Positions 32,815-43,737 are shown, counted from the first letter of the stretch. The stretch: 54,220 nucleotides of DNA from Chitinophagaceae bacterium (GCA_025360525.1 JANYCA010000185.1:1-54220); one strand, 5' to 3'. The notes: a model not told the origin generated them from the sequence alone. Made by a program: numbers and translations.

Positions 32815-35800
32815 ATGTTCAAGGCTTTTTTTTTATCGGTCATTTTACTATCCGTTTTACCCTGTTGTTTCACCACCGCAGCTGCCCAGCCACCTACATG
32901 GACGATCGATTTGATAGACAAAGAAAAAAAGCCGGAGAAATTTAGTGAGCGAAAGTTGGGGTCAGAAAAAATGGCTGAAAAAAAATTCACCTGGGTGCGC
33001 CATTTATTTCAAAATAATTTTACCCGATACAACTACTATTTTAACGCCAATAATAAAATAAACACTGTTTTAGAACGAGCCAAGCTTGACCAGAAAGATG
33101 ATTATACCAAGCTAATTGGTTACTATCCTTTTACCCTGGAAAAAACAGCCGCACAAAAAACAGAATTGGACTCTGTAATTTATAAGTCCACAGCCGGCAT
33201 TTTATTACATGATTTAAGAAATGACTGGATAGACAATATGTACCTGTTGATGGGCAAAGCTTATTTTCTTAGAAAAGATTTTGATTCTGCCGCAGCAACT
33301 TTTCAATTTATCCAATACAATCTTTTTCCACGTAAAAAAGACGAAGATGGCAACAGGATAATAGGTGCTTCTGAAGATGCCAGCAACAGTAAAATAAGTA
33401 TAGCAAATAAAGAAAAGCAAAATATCTTACAAAAAGTTACTGCTTTGCCGCCCAGTCGAAACGATGCGTTAGTTTGGCTTGCCAGAACATTAATTGAGCA
33501 AAATGAACTGGGTGAGGCCGCTGGCTTAATACATACATTACAGGAAGACCCCCACCTTCCAAAACGCTTGGTTGACGACCTGAATGAAATGAATGGCTAT
33601 TGGTATTACAAACAAAATATTTACGACAGTGCCGCTGTTTACCTGGAAAAGGCGCTAACCAATATTGAGTTTAAAGAGGACAAGGCAAGAACGGAATTTT
33701 TATTGGCGCAGCTGTATGAACAAAACAAACAATTCGGAAAAGCAACCAGCTTTTATGAAAAAGCTTCGCTTCATACAGTCAATCCCCTGATGAATATTTA
33801 TGCCCAGCTTAACAATGCAAAAATGAGCAAGGGTAATAACCAGGAGGACTTATTTACAGGTATTGAAAACCTAATGCGACTTACAAAAAAAGACAATTTT
33901 GAAAACTACCGGGATCTGCTTTACTATTCTGCCGGCGAACTTGCCATTCTAAAACCAGACACGAATCAGTCTGTTGTTTTTTTTAATAAAAGCATTCTAT
34001 ACAACGAAAATAACATTGTAATTAAAAATAAAGCATTTCTTCAACTAGCTGAAATTTCTTACAAACGCAAGGAATACGAAGATGCATTCCGGTTTTACGA
34101 CAGCCTTCAAACTGGTGATACTACTTTAAATGAAACCCTAAAGGACATAGAAGCCAGGAGAAATTCTTTGAGCAAGATAGTGGAGAAGATAAAAATTATT
34201 AACAGGGAAGATAGCTTACAAAGAATTGCAGCCCTACCCAAGTTAGAAAGAGAAGCGTTTGTAAAAAAATTATCCAAACGATTAAGGAAAGAAAAAGGCT
34301 TAAAAGAAACAGACAACGCAACAGACGGAACCGACCAGCCGATAACATTTGGCAAAGATAACAATGAGCCTGTTGACCTGTTCGCCAACAGTAGTAAAAA
34401 TTCCACTGACTGGTACTTTTACAATGCATCAAAAAAATCAAAAGGATTTACTGATTTTAAACGAAAATGGGGCGTAAGACCTAATGCGGATAACTGGCGA
34501 AGAAAGGCTGCCATCAATACACTTACTGCGCCAAAACCGCAGGATGATGGACCTCAGCTTGGTAATATGAATCCTGATGATCTTGATGCGCCGCCGGCAG
34601 ATGACATTAATAAAATCAGCAAATCAAAATCAGGCAAAAAAGCAGGCAAGCCGGGTGTTGCCAATGAAGCAAATGATGGCGGCCAGGCAGAAGATATCAG
34701 TTACGAAGGCCTGATGAGCGGTCTGCCGTTAACAGAAGAAAAGCTTACTGATAGTAAAAATTTGGTTGCAGTAAATTTATTTGAATTGGGAAAAATATTT
34801 CAGGAAGATGTGGAAGATTATCAGGAAGCCATTAAAACTTATGATCTATCCCTGGAGCGTTTTCCGGATTCTATGTATAACGGAGAATTGTATCTTGGAT
34901 TTTATTTTTGTTACACGAAATTAGGCGACAAATACAAGCCCGCTTATTATAAAAATTTATTGGCAGCAAAATTCCCCGATAGCAAATCAAATACAAAAGT
35001 AGCCAATCCGAATGCCTTTAGCCCTAACGAAAAAAATCCAGAAGTAACCAAACGTTACCAGGATATATACACACTTTTTATTGAAGGCAAATTTGAGCAA
35101 GCAGTTGCTGAAAAGAAAAAAGCAGACAGTTTACATGGCAATAATTACTGGAGTCCGCAGTTGCTTTATATTGAAGCCGTTTACCAGGTTAAACAAAAAA
35201 ACGACAGCGTTGCAACCGCTGTATTAAATAATATTATCAGCCTGTACCCATCATCTCCGCTTAAAGTTAAAGCCGAGCGTATGATTGATGTATTAGCAAG
35301 ACGAAGTGAAATAGAAAAATATCTAACCGATTTACAGGTAACCCGAATGAATGAAGACGATGTTATACAGCCAGAAAGGGTTGTTATGAAACGAGACGAT
35401 GCTAATCTGATAAAATCGACCAACACCTACGACAGTTTGCAAACGCTTGCTAAAAAAACAGATACCACCAAAAATGTACAAAACAATGCAGTTGTTGTAA
35501 ACCCGACTGATACTGTTGCAAAAGTTATAGCACCTGTAATTAGCGGACCCTATGTTTTCAATACAGCTGTGCCCCATTCGGTTTTGATGTTGCTGGACAA
35601 GGTTGATGGAACTTATGTAAATGAATGTAAAAACGCCCTTAGCCGGTATGCAGGCGAATACTTTAGAAGCGCAGGCCTTACAGTAACAAAGGATGCTATT
35701 GATAAAGACTTTTCCTACATCAGTTTTGAATCTTTTGCAAGTGCAGAAGAAGCCATGCAATTTTTATATAAAGTTAAAAAAGCAGCACCGGACGAAGTAT

Positions 35801-35931
35801 CCTGGCTGCCTGCCAATAAATATTCATTTTTACTGATTGACAGTGAAAATTTGCAGCGTCTTAAAACAACCAAAGACATAACAGGTTACAAAACATTGCT
35901 GAATAAACAATATCCGGGGCAGTTCAAATAA
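32815..35931 (+). CDS. porW: TPR protein of the type IX secretion/gliding machinery (PorW/SprE-like)
   Basis: A 1038-residue exported protein with a signal peptide (FKAFFLSVILLSVLPCCFTT; the Cys pair could be a lipobox). Many TPR-type helices follow, e.g. NMYLLMGKAYFLRKDFDSAA, ALVWLARTLIEQNELGEAA, EFLLAQLYEQNKQFGKATSF, ITYKTYDLSL-like EAIKTYDLSLERFPDSMYN. A charged low-complexity linker is at about 590-630, and the C-terminal domain is SAEEAMQFLYKVKKAAPDEV-type. PorW/SprE supports the PorKLMN complex in type IX secretion and gliding. The long two-block TPR layout with the conserved FTWVRHLFQNNFTRYNYYFN start fits that family. A PBP1A gene follows after 54 nt. Gene-symbol confidence is moderate. 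Confidence 0.75.
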   Translation: MFKAFFLSVILLSVLPCCFTTAAAQPPTWTIDLIDKEKKPEKFSERKLGSEKMAEKKFTWVRHLFQNNFTRYNYYFNANNKINTVLERAKLDQKDDYTKLIGYYPFTLEKTAAQKTELDSVIYKSTAGILLHDLRNDWIDNMYLLMGKAYFLRKDFDSAAATFQFIQYNLFPRKKDEDGNRIIGASEDASNSKISIANKEKQNILQKVTALPPSRNDALVWLARTLIEQNELGEAAGLIHTLQEDPHLPKRLVDDLNEMNGYWYYKQNIYDSAAVYLEKALTNIEFKEDKARTEFLLAQLYEQNKQFGKATSFYEKASLHTVNPLMNIYAQLNNAKMSKGNNQEDLFTGIENLMRLTKKDNFENYRDLLYYSAGELAILKPDTNQSVVFFNKSILYNENNIVIKNKAFLQLAEISYKRKEYEDAFRFYDSLQTGDTTLNETLKDIEARRNSLSKIVEKIKIINREDSLQRIAALPKLEREAFVKKLSKRLRKEKGLKETDNATDGTDQPITFGKDNNEPVDLFANSSKNSTDWYFYNASKKSKGFTDFKRKWGVRPNADNWRRKAAINTLTAPKPQDDGPQLGNMNPDDLDAPPADDINKISKSKSGKKAGKPGVANEANDGGQAEDISYEGLMSGLPLTEEKLTDSKNLVAVNLFELGKIFQEDVEDYQEAIKTYDLSLERFPDSMYNGELYLGFYFCYTKLGDKYKPAYYKNLLAAKFPDSKSNTKVANPNAFSPNEKNPEVTKRYQDIYTLFIEGKFEQAVAEKKKADSLHGNNYWSPQLLYIEAVYQVKQKNDSVATAVLNNIISLYPSSPLKVKAERMIDVLARRSEIEKYLTDLQVTRMNEDDVIQPERVVMKRDDANLIKSTNTYDSLQTLAKKTDTTKNVQNNAVVVNPTDTVAKVIAPVISGPYVFNTAVPHSVLMLLDKVDGTYVNECKNALSRYAGEYFRSAGLTVTKDAIDKDFSYISFESFASAEEAMQFLYKVKKAAPDEVSWLPANKYSFLLIDSENLQRLKTTKDITGYKTLLNKQYPGQFK

Positions 35932-35948
35932 AACGGCAGAACTTAAAA

Positions 35949-35956
35949 TACATTTG
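35949..35956 (+). promoter_or_regulatory. Putative -7 element before the PBP1A gene
   Basis: TACATTTG, a perfect TAnnTTTG, in the 54-nt gap between the PorW-like stop and the PBP1A ATG (30 nt upstream of the start). It could allow expression of PBP1A independent of the upstream gene. No matching -33 element was seen. Confidence 0.35.
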
Positions 35957-35985
35957 TACATCATTTAGTCAACACGGCAAAAGCT

Positions 35986-38409
35986 ATGAAGAAGTCAGTA
36001 AGCATATTATGGAAAGTTTTTTTTTGGGGATTTTTTGCAGTTTTGTTGATTTTTACCTGCGCCAATTTTGGCTTGTTTGGTAAAATGCCCTCCTTAAAAG
36101 AACTTGAAAACCCGGAAGCAGATCTTGCCAGTGAAGTGTACACTTCCGATGGCAAATTGATGGGGAAATATTACGCAGAAAACAGGAGTGAGATTAAATA
36201 CAGTGAAATTTCTCCAAATATTATCAATGCATTAATTGCCACAGAAGATGAAAGATTTAAAGACCACTCGGGCATTGACGGAAAAGCCGTTGCCAGGGCA
36301 ATTATTACAGGAGGCTCGCAAGGCGGAGGCAGCACTATCACCCAGCAGTTGGCAAAAATGATGTTAGGCCAGGGCAAAGGAAACATTATCACCAGGGGAT
36401 TTCAAAAAATAAAAGAATGGATTGTAGCTGTAAAATTAGAGCGCAATTTTACTAAAGAAGAAATTCTTACCCTTTACCTTAACAGGGCACCATGGGGAAG
36501 CAACTACGGTATTCGCAATGCATCCAGAACCTATTACCAAAAAGAACCAGCAGAATTAAACATAGAAGAAGCGGCTGTGTTGGTGGGCATGTTAAAAGGA
36601 TTTATTTACGATCCGGTTCGGCATCCCAAGGCGTCCATTTACAGGAGAAATACGGTGATTGACCAAATGAGAAATGCAGACTATATTACTGCAGAAAAAG
36701 CCGATAAACTAAAAGCAAAACCACTTATTACCAATTATAAACGTCCCGATGAATCGCTTGGTATTGCCCCTTACTTCAGGGCAGTTTTGGCAGATAAATT
36801 AAAAGAATGGTGCAAAAACCATAAAAATATAAAAACAGGTGAAAATTATGACTTGTACAGGGATGGGTTAAAAATTTATACCACCATAGATTCAAGAATG
36901 CAGCAGTATGCAGAGGAATCCGTTATTCAGCACATGCCGGTGATTCAACGCAAATTAAACAGCTTGCTGAAAAACAATGCCGACAGGATGTGGAAAGAAA
37001 GAGAAAACATTATTGTAAATGCCATGAAAATCAGCGAGCGCTGGAGGGCATTAAAAGAAGAAGATGTAAAGGAAGAAGACATTCGTGCCTCCTTTTTAAA
37101 GCCCGTAAAAATGAAAGTGTTTGCCTGGAATGCCAAGCGGGAACTGGATACCATTATGACCCCAAGAGACTCCATAAAATATCATAAGCAATTATTACAA
37201 ACTTCTTTTGTAGCAGCAGACCCCAAAACAGGCGAAGTAAAATGCTGGATTGGTGGTATAGACTTCAGGTGGTTTAAATTCGACCATGTTACTGCATTAA
37301 GGCAGGTAGGTTCAACCATTAAACCACTCATTTATACACTGGGTGTGCAGGATGCAGGCTATACGCCTTCCACAATTATTGAAGGTGGTCCGGTTAAATA
37401 CGGCAAAGAAATGAAGACTTTTAATGGTGGTGGTGGCACATTGGCTAATTGCCTCGCCTTCTCAAAAAACACAGCAGCGGTGCGGCTTACCAACCTGGTA
37501 GGTGTAAACCGTGTTATTGAATTTGCAAAAAGTGTGGGTATAAAAGCAAAACTGCCACCATATACATCCCTTGCACTAGGTGCCGCAGAAATTCCGATGC
37601 TGCAAATGTTGCAGGCTTATACAATGTTTCCCAACAAAGGATTTAATACAGAGCTGGCTTTTATAACCCGAATAGAAGATAAAAATGGTAACTTATTGGA
37701 AGAATTTATCACAGAAAAAAAGCAGGTAATCAACGAACAGGACGCCTACACCATGGTAAAATTAATGCAAGGCGTGGTTGAGATTGGTACCGGCAGATCG
37801 CTTAATGGATATGATATACCGGCACAAAAAGCCGGAAAAACGGGTACTACAGATGATAACACCGATGGATGGTTTATTGGCTACACGCCTGAGTTACTGG
37901 CTGGTACCTGGGTTGGTTGCGATGACCCGTTTATACGAATTTACTCCGGTACCTCTGGCGGTAACGAAATGGCATTACCCAAGTGGGGATATTTTATGAA
38001 AAAAGTATATGCTGATAAAACCCTTCCCTACGGCAGCATTTTAAAATTTGAGGAGCCTGCAAACCTGGCCAATAATCCTATTTATGCTGATGAGAATTTG
38101 GCAAACCTTGCTTCCAAAGGCGACAGCTCTCAATATGAAGACCAGGGCAATGGAAACGCAGGTGACTTTATTGAAACTCCGCTTACAGAAGCTAATAATA
38201 CCGGCATACCTATCGAAAGCGAATTGCCTAAGAAGTTGAAAGATACAGCTAGCAAGATTAAAAACAGCACCCCCGCTCCCATAATTCCATTAAAAACACC
38301 TGATAAAAAAGATATTAAACCAGCTATCACGCCAGCTTTAAAACCGGTTGACAAAAACCAAAAGCCAGTTAAAAAGGATAAGCCCAAAGCGGCTAATGAT
38401 TACAGGTAA
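35986..38409 (+). CDS. mrcA: Bifunctional penicillin-binding protein 1A (transglycosylase/transpeptidase)
   Basis: An 807-residue class A PBP that polymerises and crosslinks peptidoglycan. It has an N-terminal membrane helix (about 8-30), a GT51 transglycosylase (about 55-230: catalytic Glu in IATEDERFKDHSGID; GGSTITQQLAKMML; ERNFTKEEILTLYLNRAPWG), then a transpeptidase (about 405-680) with S443-T-I-K446 (QVGSTIKPLIYTLGV), SKN in AFSKNTAAVRL, and KTGT in KAGKTGTTDDNTDGWF (about 620). The tail (about 700-807) is Pro/Lys-rich, probably disordered. It lies next to the PorW-like and bactofilin genes, an envelope-building neighbourhood. Confidence 0.95.
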   Translation: MKKSVSILWKVFFWGFFAVLLIFTCANFGLFGKMPSLKELENPEADLASEVYTSDGKLMGKYYAENRSEIKYSEISPNIINALIATEDERFKDHSGIDGKAVARAIITGGSQGGGSTITQQLAKMMLGQGKGNIITRGFQKIKEWIVAVKLERNFTKEEILTLYLNRAPWGSNYGIRNASRTYYQKEPAELNIEEAAVLVGMLKGFIYDPVRHPKASIYRRNTVIDQMRNADYITAEKADKLKAKPLITNYKRPDESLGIAPYFRAVLADKLKEWCKNHKNIKTGENYDLYRDGLKIYTTIDSRMQQYAEESVIQHMPVIQRKLNSLLKNNADRMWKERENIIVNAMKISERWRALKEEDVKEEDIRASFLKPVKMKVFAWNAKRELDTIMTPRDSIKYHKQLLQTSFVAADPKTGEVKCWIGGIDFRWFKFDHVTALRQVGSTIKPLIYTLGVQDAGYTPSTIIEGGPVKYGKEMKTFNGGGGTLANCLAFSKNTAAVRLTNLVGVNRVIEFAKSVGIKAKLPPYTSLALGAAEIPMLQMLQAYTMFPNKGFNTELAFITRIEDKNGNLLEEFITEKKQVINEQDAYTMVKLMQGVVEIGTGRSLNGYDIPAQKAGKTGTTDDNTDGWFIGYTPELLAGTWVGCDDPFIRIYSGTSGGNEMALPKWGYFMKKVYADKTLPYGSILKFEEPANLANNPIYADENLANLASKGDSSQYEDQGNGNAGDFIETPLTEANNTGIPIESELPKKLKDTASKIKNSTPAPIIPLKTPDKKDIKPAITPALKPVDKNQKPVKKDKPKAANDYR

Positions 38410-38468
38410 TTTTAAAAGTTAATCACAGCGTATTAATTTGGCTTATTTGCTCAGTTAAAATTTATTTA

Positions 38469-39059
38469 ATGAAAACATTCGTTACGTTATTGGTATTTAT
38501 TTGTATGTACAACTGCTGTAAAAGCCAAACATCAGATCTTACTGATTTTAATAACGAAAGAATAAAACTAACCAAACAAAGTATGTTGGTGTTGGGAAGC
38601 TGGTCGGCTGCTAATTTAATTTATAGTGGTGCATCAGCCGGCCCGGCTGAAGGCAGTAATAAATACTTTCATCAAATGAATATGATTTGGGGCGGCATCA
38701 ATATTACATTGGCAACCATTGGCTACCTGTCGGCTAAAAATAAAGATGGGCTTGGCTTTGCCAAGAGCCTTCAAAAACAATCAAGCCTCGAAAAAACTTT
38801 TCTTTTTAATGCTGGGCTTGATATTGCTTATGTTGCTGGTGGGTTTTATCTAAAAGAAAAAGCTTATAATGATTTTAAAAATAAAGACCGCTACAAAGGT
38901 TACGGTAAAAGCATTGTGTTGCAGGGATCGGCCTTGTTTTTATTTGATGGCATCCTGTATTTGGTTCACCAGCGGCATGGAAAGAAATTAAATAAACTGT
39001 TTGAAAAAATACAACTATCAACTACCGCAAATGGAATTGGTTGCGTAGTAAAACTTTAA
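38469..39059 (+). CDS. Membrane-associated protein, DUF6992-like
   Basis: A 196-residue protein with an N-terminal signal or anchor (TFVTLLVFICMYNCCKSQ; a Cys pair near residue 16 could be a lipobox) and three or four moderately hydrophobic helices: SMLVLGSWSAANLIYSGASA, YFHQMNMIWGGINITLATIG, FLFNAGLDIAYVAGGFYLK and GSALFLFDGILYLVHQ. The FHQMNMIWGGIN and NxGLDxAY segments match the pattern of DUF6992 proteins of Bacteroidota, whose function is unknown. It lies 59 nt after PBP1A on the same strand and may be co-transcribed. Confidence 0.65.
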   Translation: MKTFVTLLVFICMYNCCKSQTSDLTDFNNERIKLTKQSMLVLGSWSAANLIYSGASAGPAEGSNKYFHQMNMIWGGINITLATIGYLSAKNKDGLGFAKSLQKQSSLEKTFLFNAGLDIAYVAGGFYLKEKAYNDFKNKDRYKGYGKSIVLQGSALFLFDGILYLVHQRHGKKLNKLFEKIQLSTTANGIGCVVKL

Positions 39060-39300
39060 TAAGAATTTCTTTGTCCGTTTGAAATGTTATTTTCCATGCA
39101 TTAAACTTAAAAATAGTTTCCAATTCTTTTATCCTTTAAGGAATATTAATGAAAGGAAAGTGGTTTGTAGGTGACACGAACGGCGGTTGTGTTATCCGTT
39201 GACTGACTACGAAAACTTTTTTTGTGTGCCACAAACCAGGGTGGCACTATTTTCAAATTGCTACAAATACATCTATAATAACTACGTTGATACCCGGATA

Positions 39301-41883
39301 ATGAGATACTTTTTAAGTGTGTTTACAAGTTGCTTATTTACTTTACCAGTACTTGCGCAGAATAGCAGTTCTACTGCTAAAAAATTGAAAGACAGCATTA
39401 TTATTTCTGTTCTGGATGAGGTAGTGATAACTGCTTCAAGAGTTGCTGAAAAAATATTACAATCACCTGTTAGCGTAGAAAAGGCAACTGCTCATTATTT
39501 TAAAAGTTCTCCTGCTCCATCATTTTTTGATGCACTGGAAAATATAAAGGGAGTGCAGATGCTTGTACAAGGTATGGGTTTTAAAGTGATTAATACCAGA
39601 GGCTTTGCCAACACCACCACCAATGTTCGGTTTGCACAATTAGTAGATGGGATGGATGTACAGGCACCACACCTTGGAGCCCCCATTGCCAATGCTTTAG
39701 GCCCTGGAGACCTTGATATAGAAAGCGTCGAGATCATTCCGGGTGTGTCAGCTTCTCTGTATGGAATGAACAGTATTAACGGGCTGGCAAACTTTATCAC
39801 CAAAAATCCCTTTACCAGCCAGGGTGTTAGCATCCAGCAGAAAACTGGTATAAACCATGTTAATGATGCCAATAGTGGCGCAGCTGTTTTTTCAGAAACA
39901 GCCTTTCGCATGGCCGATGCTTTCTCTAACAAATTTGCTTTTAAGATAAACGGAAGTTTTATAAGAGGAAATGACTGGATAGCCGATAATCACACAGATT
40001 TAAATGCAAGTGCCAACTTATCAGTTGGGCTTACCGGTGCGGATAATCCCGGCTATGATCCGGTAAATGGTTATGGAAACGAGTCGTCTAACCGGAGAAC
40101 ACTTGCATGGCAGGGTAAAAACTATGTAGTGGCCCGTACCGGCTATTTTGAAAAGCAGATAGCGGATTACAATCTGCAAAATGTAAAGGCAGACATTACC
40201 CTTGCCTATAAAATTGATAGCAGTTCTACTATTGCCTACACCTATAAATTTACCAAAATAGATAATATCTACCAGCGCTCCAACAGGTTTCGGCTGGATA
40301 ATTATCTTGTACAGCAACATGGCTTTACTTTAAAGACAGGTACAATTACAGCACATGCTTACTGAAATGCGGAAAACACCGGCCATTCTTACAACCTTTG
40401 TTCCATGTCGGAGAATATGGATAAAAGTTTCAAAACTGATGATAAGTGGTTTTAGGATTTTATTTACCGTTTTAATACCCGGGTAACGGCTGGCACAACT
40501 AACCTGCAGGCGTTGCAATCTGCAAGAGCCTTTGGTGATTCCGGCAGACTTCAGCCCGGCAGCAGCGCCTGGAATACTACATTCAATAAACTTAAAAATA
40601 TTAATAATTGGGAGGTAGGTGCTGCCCTAAGGGTAAAAGCTAACCTTATAAATGTAGACGCACAACTAAATCTTACAGATGCATTTTGGCCTGCGTTTAA
40701 AAAGAAAGCGATGTTAGCCGTTATAGCCGGCTTTGATTACCGAACTTATATTGTGGTATCTGATGGTAATTACTTTATTAACCCGGTAAAAGGAAAGGAA
40801 TACTATAATCTAGTATACAATAAAACAGGAGCATTTATTACTGCTACAAAACAATTGATAAATAACAAACTCAAAATGGGAGTCGCTCTAAGAGCGGACA
40901 AGAATGATTATTTCCGTACTACATTCAATCAACGGTTTACGTTGGTGTATTCCCCTGGTATAAAAAATAACTTAAGGGTGGCTTACCAGGCCGGTGATCG
41001 TTTTCCGAGTTTGTTTGAAGGTTTTTCTAACGTTAACAGCGGAGGAGTAAAAAGGGTAGGCGGTTTAAAGGTGATGTCTGATGGGGTATTTGAAAATTCT
41101 TATTTAAAATCTTCTATCGATGCTTTTCAGGCTGCCGTTATTAAAGATGTAAATACCGGGGGTATGGCTAAAGATGCTGCCATTAAAAAGAATCAAAACA
41201 TGCTGATAAAAAACACGTACACCTACCTGGTACCGGAATATATCAGGTCTTTTGAAACGGGTTATAAGGGCTTGTTCTTAAAATCTAAATTATATGTTGA
41301 TGCAGATTTTTATTTTAATAACTATCGTTCTTTTATTGCACAGGTAGAAGCAAGTGTTGCTAAGACGACATTACCTGACTCTGTTTCTTTTTACCTGAAT
41401 GATAAAAGGTTGCAAGACCGTTATCGCTTGTGGACCAATTCAAAAACAAGGGTGTATAACTATGGAGTAAGCCTTGGTATCCGGTATATGCTTTCTGCCG
41501 GTTTTACCGCAGGGGCCATTGTGACTTACGCAAAATTAGACAGGAAAACGACCAATGACGGGCTGGAGGACGGTTTTAATACACCGCAGTGGATCACCAA
41601 TATTAGTGTTACAAACGATGCTATTTATAAAGGCATAGGTGCAGGCATAACGTACAAGTGGCAAAGCAGTTATTACTGGCAATCTTTTTTGGTAAATGGG
41701 CAGGTACCCTTTTATGGAAGCCTCGATGTGCAGGCCAGCTACCAGTTTAAAAAAAACGGTATAAACATCAAACTGGCTGCCACCAATTTGTTTAACCATT
41801 ACTATTATTCTTTCTTAGGCGGTCCTGCAATTGGTGGCTTTTATTATGTAACGATTTCGTATGCGATTGGAAAATCGCATTAA
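39301..41883 (+). pseudogene. TonB-dependent receptor interrupted by two in-frame stops
   Basis: A single reading frame of 860 codons encodes a TonB-dependent receptor: signal peptide (MRYFLSVFTSCLFTLPVLAQ), plug domain (about 40-170: DEVVITASRV; MGFKVINTRGFANTTTNVRF; VEIIPGVSASLYGMNSINGL) and a barrel ending NLFNHYYYSFLGG...GKSH. The frame is broken at codon 355 (TGA, 40363-40365, between TAHAY and NAENTGHSYN) and codon 385 (TAG, 40453-40455, between DDKWF and DFIYRFN). The stretch between and after the stops is in the same frame and fully receptor-like, so there are no indels. Both stops fit single C-to-T changes (CGA and CAG as likely ancestors). There is no SusD partner. It is probably non-functional unless read through. 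Confidence 0.85.
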
Positions 41884-42246
41884 TTTTTGGATCGCAACTT
41901 ATAACGTTTCTTCGTTTTTGCTGTTATCAATTTAATAACTGTTTGCTAAATCAAACGCCCTGTTGTGCCTTTTTTGACCAACTAGCGAAGCGTTTTGGCT
42001 TAATAAAGTAATCAATTTCGTATAAATTATTCTGTAATGCTTTTCCTAAACTTATTTACTAAGGCTGTGGGTGATTTCAACATTTATCATTGCTAAAACC
42101 CTTTTTGCTCCGTCCCTAAATATGTTGGTCAAAATATCAACATCGGCGTTTACTGAGTAGGTTGCTTATTTTAAAGGCATATTAACAAGGGCGAAATCGG
42201 CTGTTGCTATTTGGTTTTTCAGGAACTTAAAATTGCAACACTTTAA
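41884..42246. other. Intergenic region containing dispersed repeat (copy 1)
   Basis: About 360 nt without a gene. Its right part (42032-42208) is a copy of a repeat also found at 53842-54025. The left part shows nothing recognisable. Confidence 0.6.
42032..42208. repeat. Dispersed intergenic repeat, copy 1
   Basis: Aligns with 53842-54025 over its length. The best-conserved core is ACTGAGTAGGTTGCTTATTT (42152-42171, also at 53967-53986), then TAAAGGC; shorter matches include TTGGTCAAAA and AACAAGGG. In this copy the central hairpin is eroded (GTTGGTC/TATCAAC remains). It lies immediately downstream of the small exported-protein gene. Confidence 0.75.
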
Positions 42247-42588
42247 TTAATATTTAAACTCCTTTTTAAAGTAATACAACATAAATGAGCTGTTGGGTCT
42301 ATTTTCTTTATCGCTAGAAACTTGTGTAACTGAAACAAGCGACCACCCGTTTTCCGATAACTTATTTACAATTTTTATCGGCTCACGTAAATTCAATATG
42401 GCTGTTAATTTTTGGTAATCAATTAAACTATCAACTTTTGATAAGTTTTTGGAATTTGTAATATTATCAAGGTTAATATTTCCAAGAGCGTCAACATTAC
42501 CTCTTAATTCAATATAAAAAAATACAGGCTTTTGAGAAAACGCAACTGATGTAAATAGAATAAAAATCACTAGGATAAAATGTCTCAT
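42247..42588 (-). CDS. Small exported protein of unknown function
   Basis: A 113-residue protein with a signal peptide (RHFILVIFILFTSVAFSQ, cleaved near residue 19). The mature part has beta-alpha character: FFYIELRGNVDALGNINLD, an Asn/Ser-rich loop, and IKIVNKLSENGWSLVSVTQV followed by SFMLYYFKKEFKY. The last part resembles the 'LNxxGWELVSV...YYFKR' pattern of small DUF4177-like proteins, so a distant relation is possible. Start at the ATG 42588 is supported by the signal peptide. It is a single gene flanked by repeats. Confidence 0.6.
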   Translation of the reverse strand: MRHFILVIFILFTSVAFSQKPVFFYIELRGNVDALGNINLDNITNSKNLSKVDSLIDYQKLTAILNLREPIKIVNKLSENGWSLVSVTQVSSDKENRPNSSFMLYYFKKEFKY

Positions 42589-42757
42589 AATTTATTGAGT
42601 GATTAAATTTTAAAAAAATAAAAGTAGATGATAAAAACTAAAAGACTAACAGAATTCCGTTCGTTAAAACCGCTGCTGGCAGCGAACTACAACTGATGAT
42701 AACAACGTCGATCCACACCTTGCTGACAACCCATTTTTGTAAGCTGCCATTTCACTG

Positions 42758-43651
42758 TTACAGATATTGTTGTAAATGTTTTTTAAAGTAGCCAGCATTA
42801 TCGGCAGCACTTTTCATTGCGTCGATTTTAAAATTGCCTCCTTGCTCCAAATAGTAGAATTTAAGCCCAGACTCGATTGGATCGGGAAGTATTTCGGCGT
42901 AGTTAATGGAACCTTTACCTAACTCGGTATAATCCCTGGTAACTTTGTCCATATCTTTTATGTGCCACATTACGTAACGTCCCGGCTGTTTCGCTATTAA
43001 TTCTTTAGGGCTAAGTTTGGAAGAATGCATCACCCAGTACATGTCCATTTGAAGTTTCACCAGTGAAGCGTCTGTTTCACTTAATATAATATCATAACCA
43101 TTTACACCATCGTGATCGATAAATTCAAAGTCATGATTGTGATAGGCAAATCCAAGCCCTGCTTTTGAAACTTGCTCTCCTATTATATTGAGTTTAGTGG
43201 ACATCAACTTAAAATTATCAATAGTCCTTTGTTCTGGAGCTATCCATGGCCAGGTGATGTATTTCATGTTCAATGTCAGTGCCCCTTTTATACATTGATC
43301 CACAAAACGGTGTAAATCATCATTAGGTTTGTCGAGGTAAGTAGAAAAGCCATAATGACCGCTAGAGGCGGTAAGTTGTAAATCTTCCAGTATTTTTTTA
43401 AATTCTGATGCTTTAAAGCCGTAATAAGTTCCTTTTTCACTATCGAAACCAAATGTTTCAAAATCCTCATAACCCATGGCTTTTAGCGCTTTTAAGGTGC
43501 CGATGGTGTCTTTGATCATGTCTTCATTAATTGAATAAAGTTGCAAGCCCATCTTATATTTGGATTTTGCAAACATTGAAAAAGAAGATAATGGCAACAA
43601 TGCTGTTGCCCCTAAGATGGCAGTTTTCCCTAAAAAACTTTTGCGATTCAT
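42758..43651 (-). CDS. Sugar phosphate isomerase/epimerase-like TIM-barrel protein
   Basis: A 297-residue exported protein. The N-terminus MNRKSFLGKTAILGATALLP is a signal sequence with a Tat-like NRKSFL start, but no twin arginine. The mature part is a xylose-isomerase-like TIM barrel (AP endonuclease 2 superfamily): MGLQLYSINEDM at strand 1, GYEDFETFGF, LGFAYHNHDFEF (a metal-ligand region typical of the family), VKLQMDMYWVMHS and YVMWHIKDMD, ending FYYLEQGGN. Relatives act on sugars or inositols; the substrate is unknown. An ATG five codons earlier (43666) is possible but less natural. Length is normal, so it looks intact. Confidence 0.88.
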   Translation of the reverse strand: MNRKSFLGKTAILGATALLPLSSFSMFAKSKYKMGLQLYSINEDMIKDTIGTLKALKAMGYEDFETFGFDSEKGTYYGFKASEFKKILEDLQLTASSGHYGFSTYLDKPNDDLHRFVDQCIKGALTLNMKYITWPWIAPEQRTIDNFKLMSTKLNIIGEQVSKAGLGFAYHNHDFEFIDHDGVNGYDIILSETDASLVKLQMDMYWVMHSSKLSPKELIAKQPGRYVMWHIKDMDKVTRDYTELGKGSINYAEILPDPIESGLKFYYLEQGGNFKIDAMKSAADNAGYFKKHLQQYL

Positions 43652-43737
43652 ATATTTTAAATTCAATGTGATAAATGTTTTTCTATTTCAAAATCCCGAC
43701 ATAAACAAAATAGGGTTTTCTATCTAAAATTTATAGT

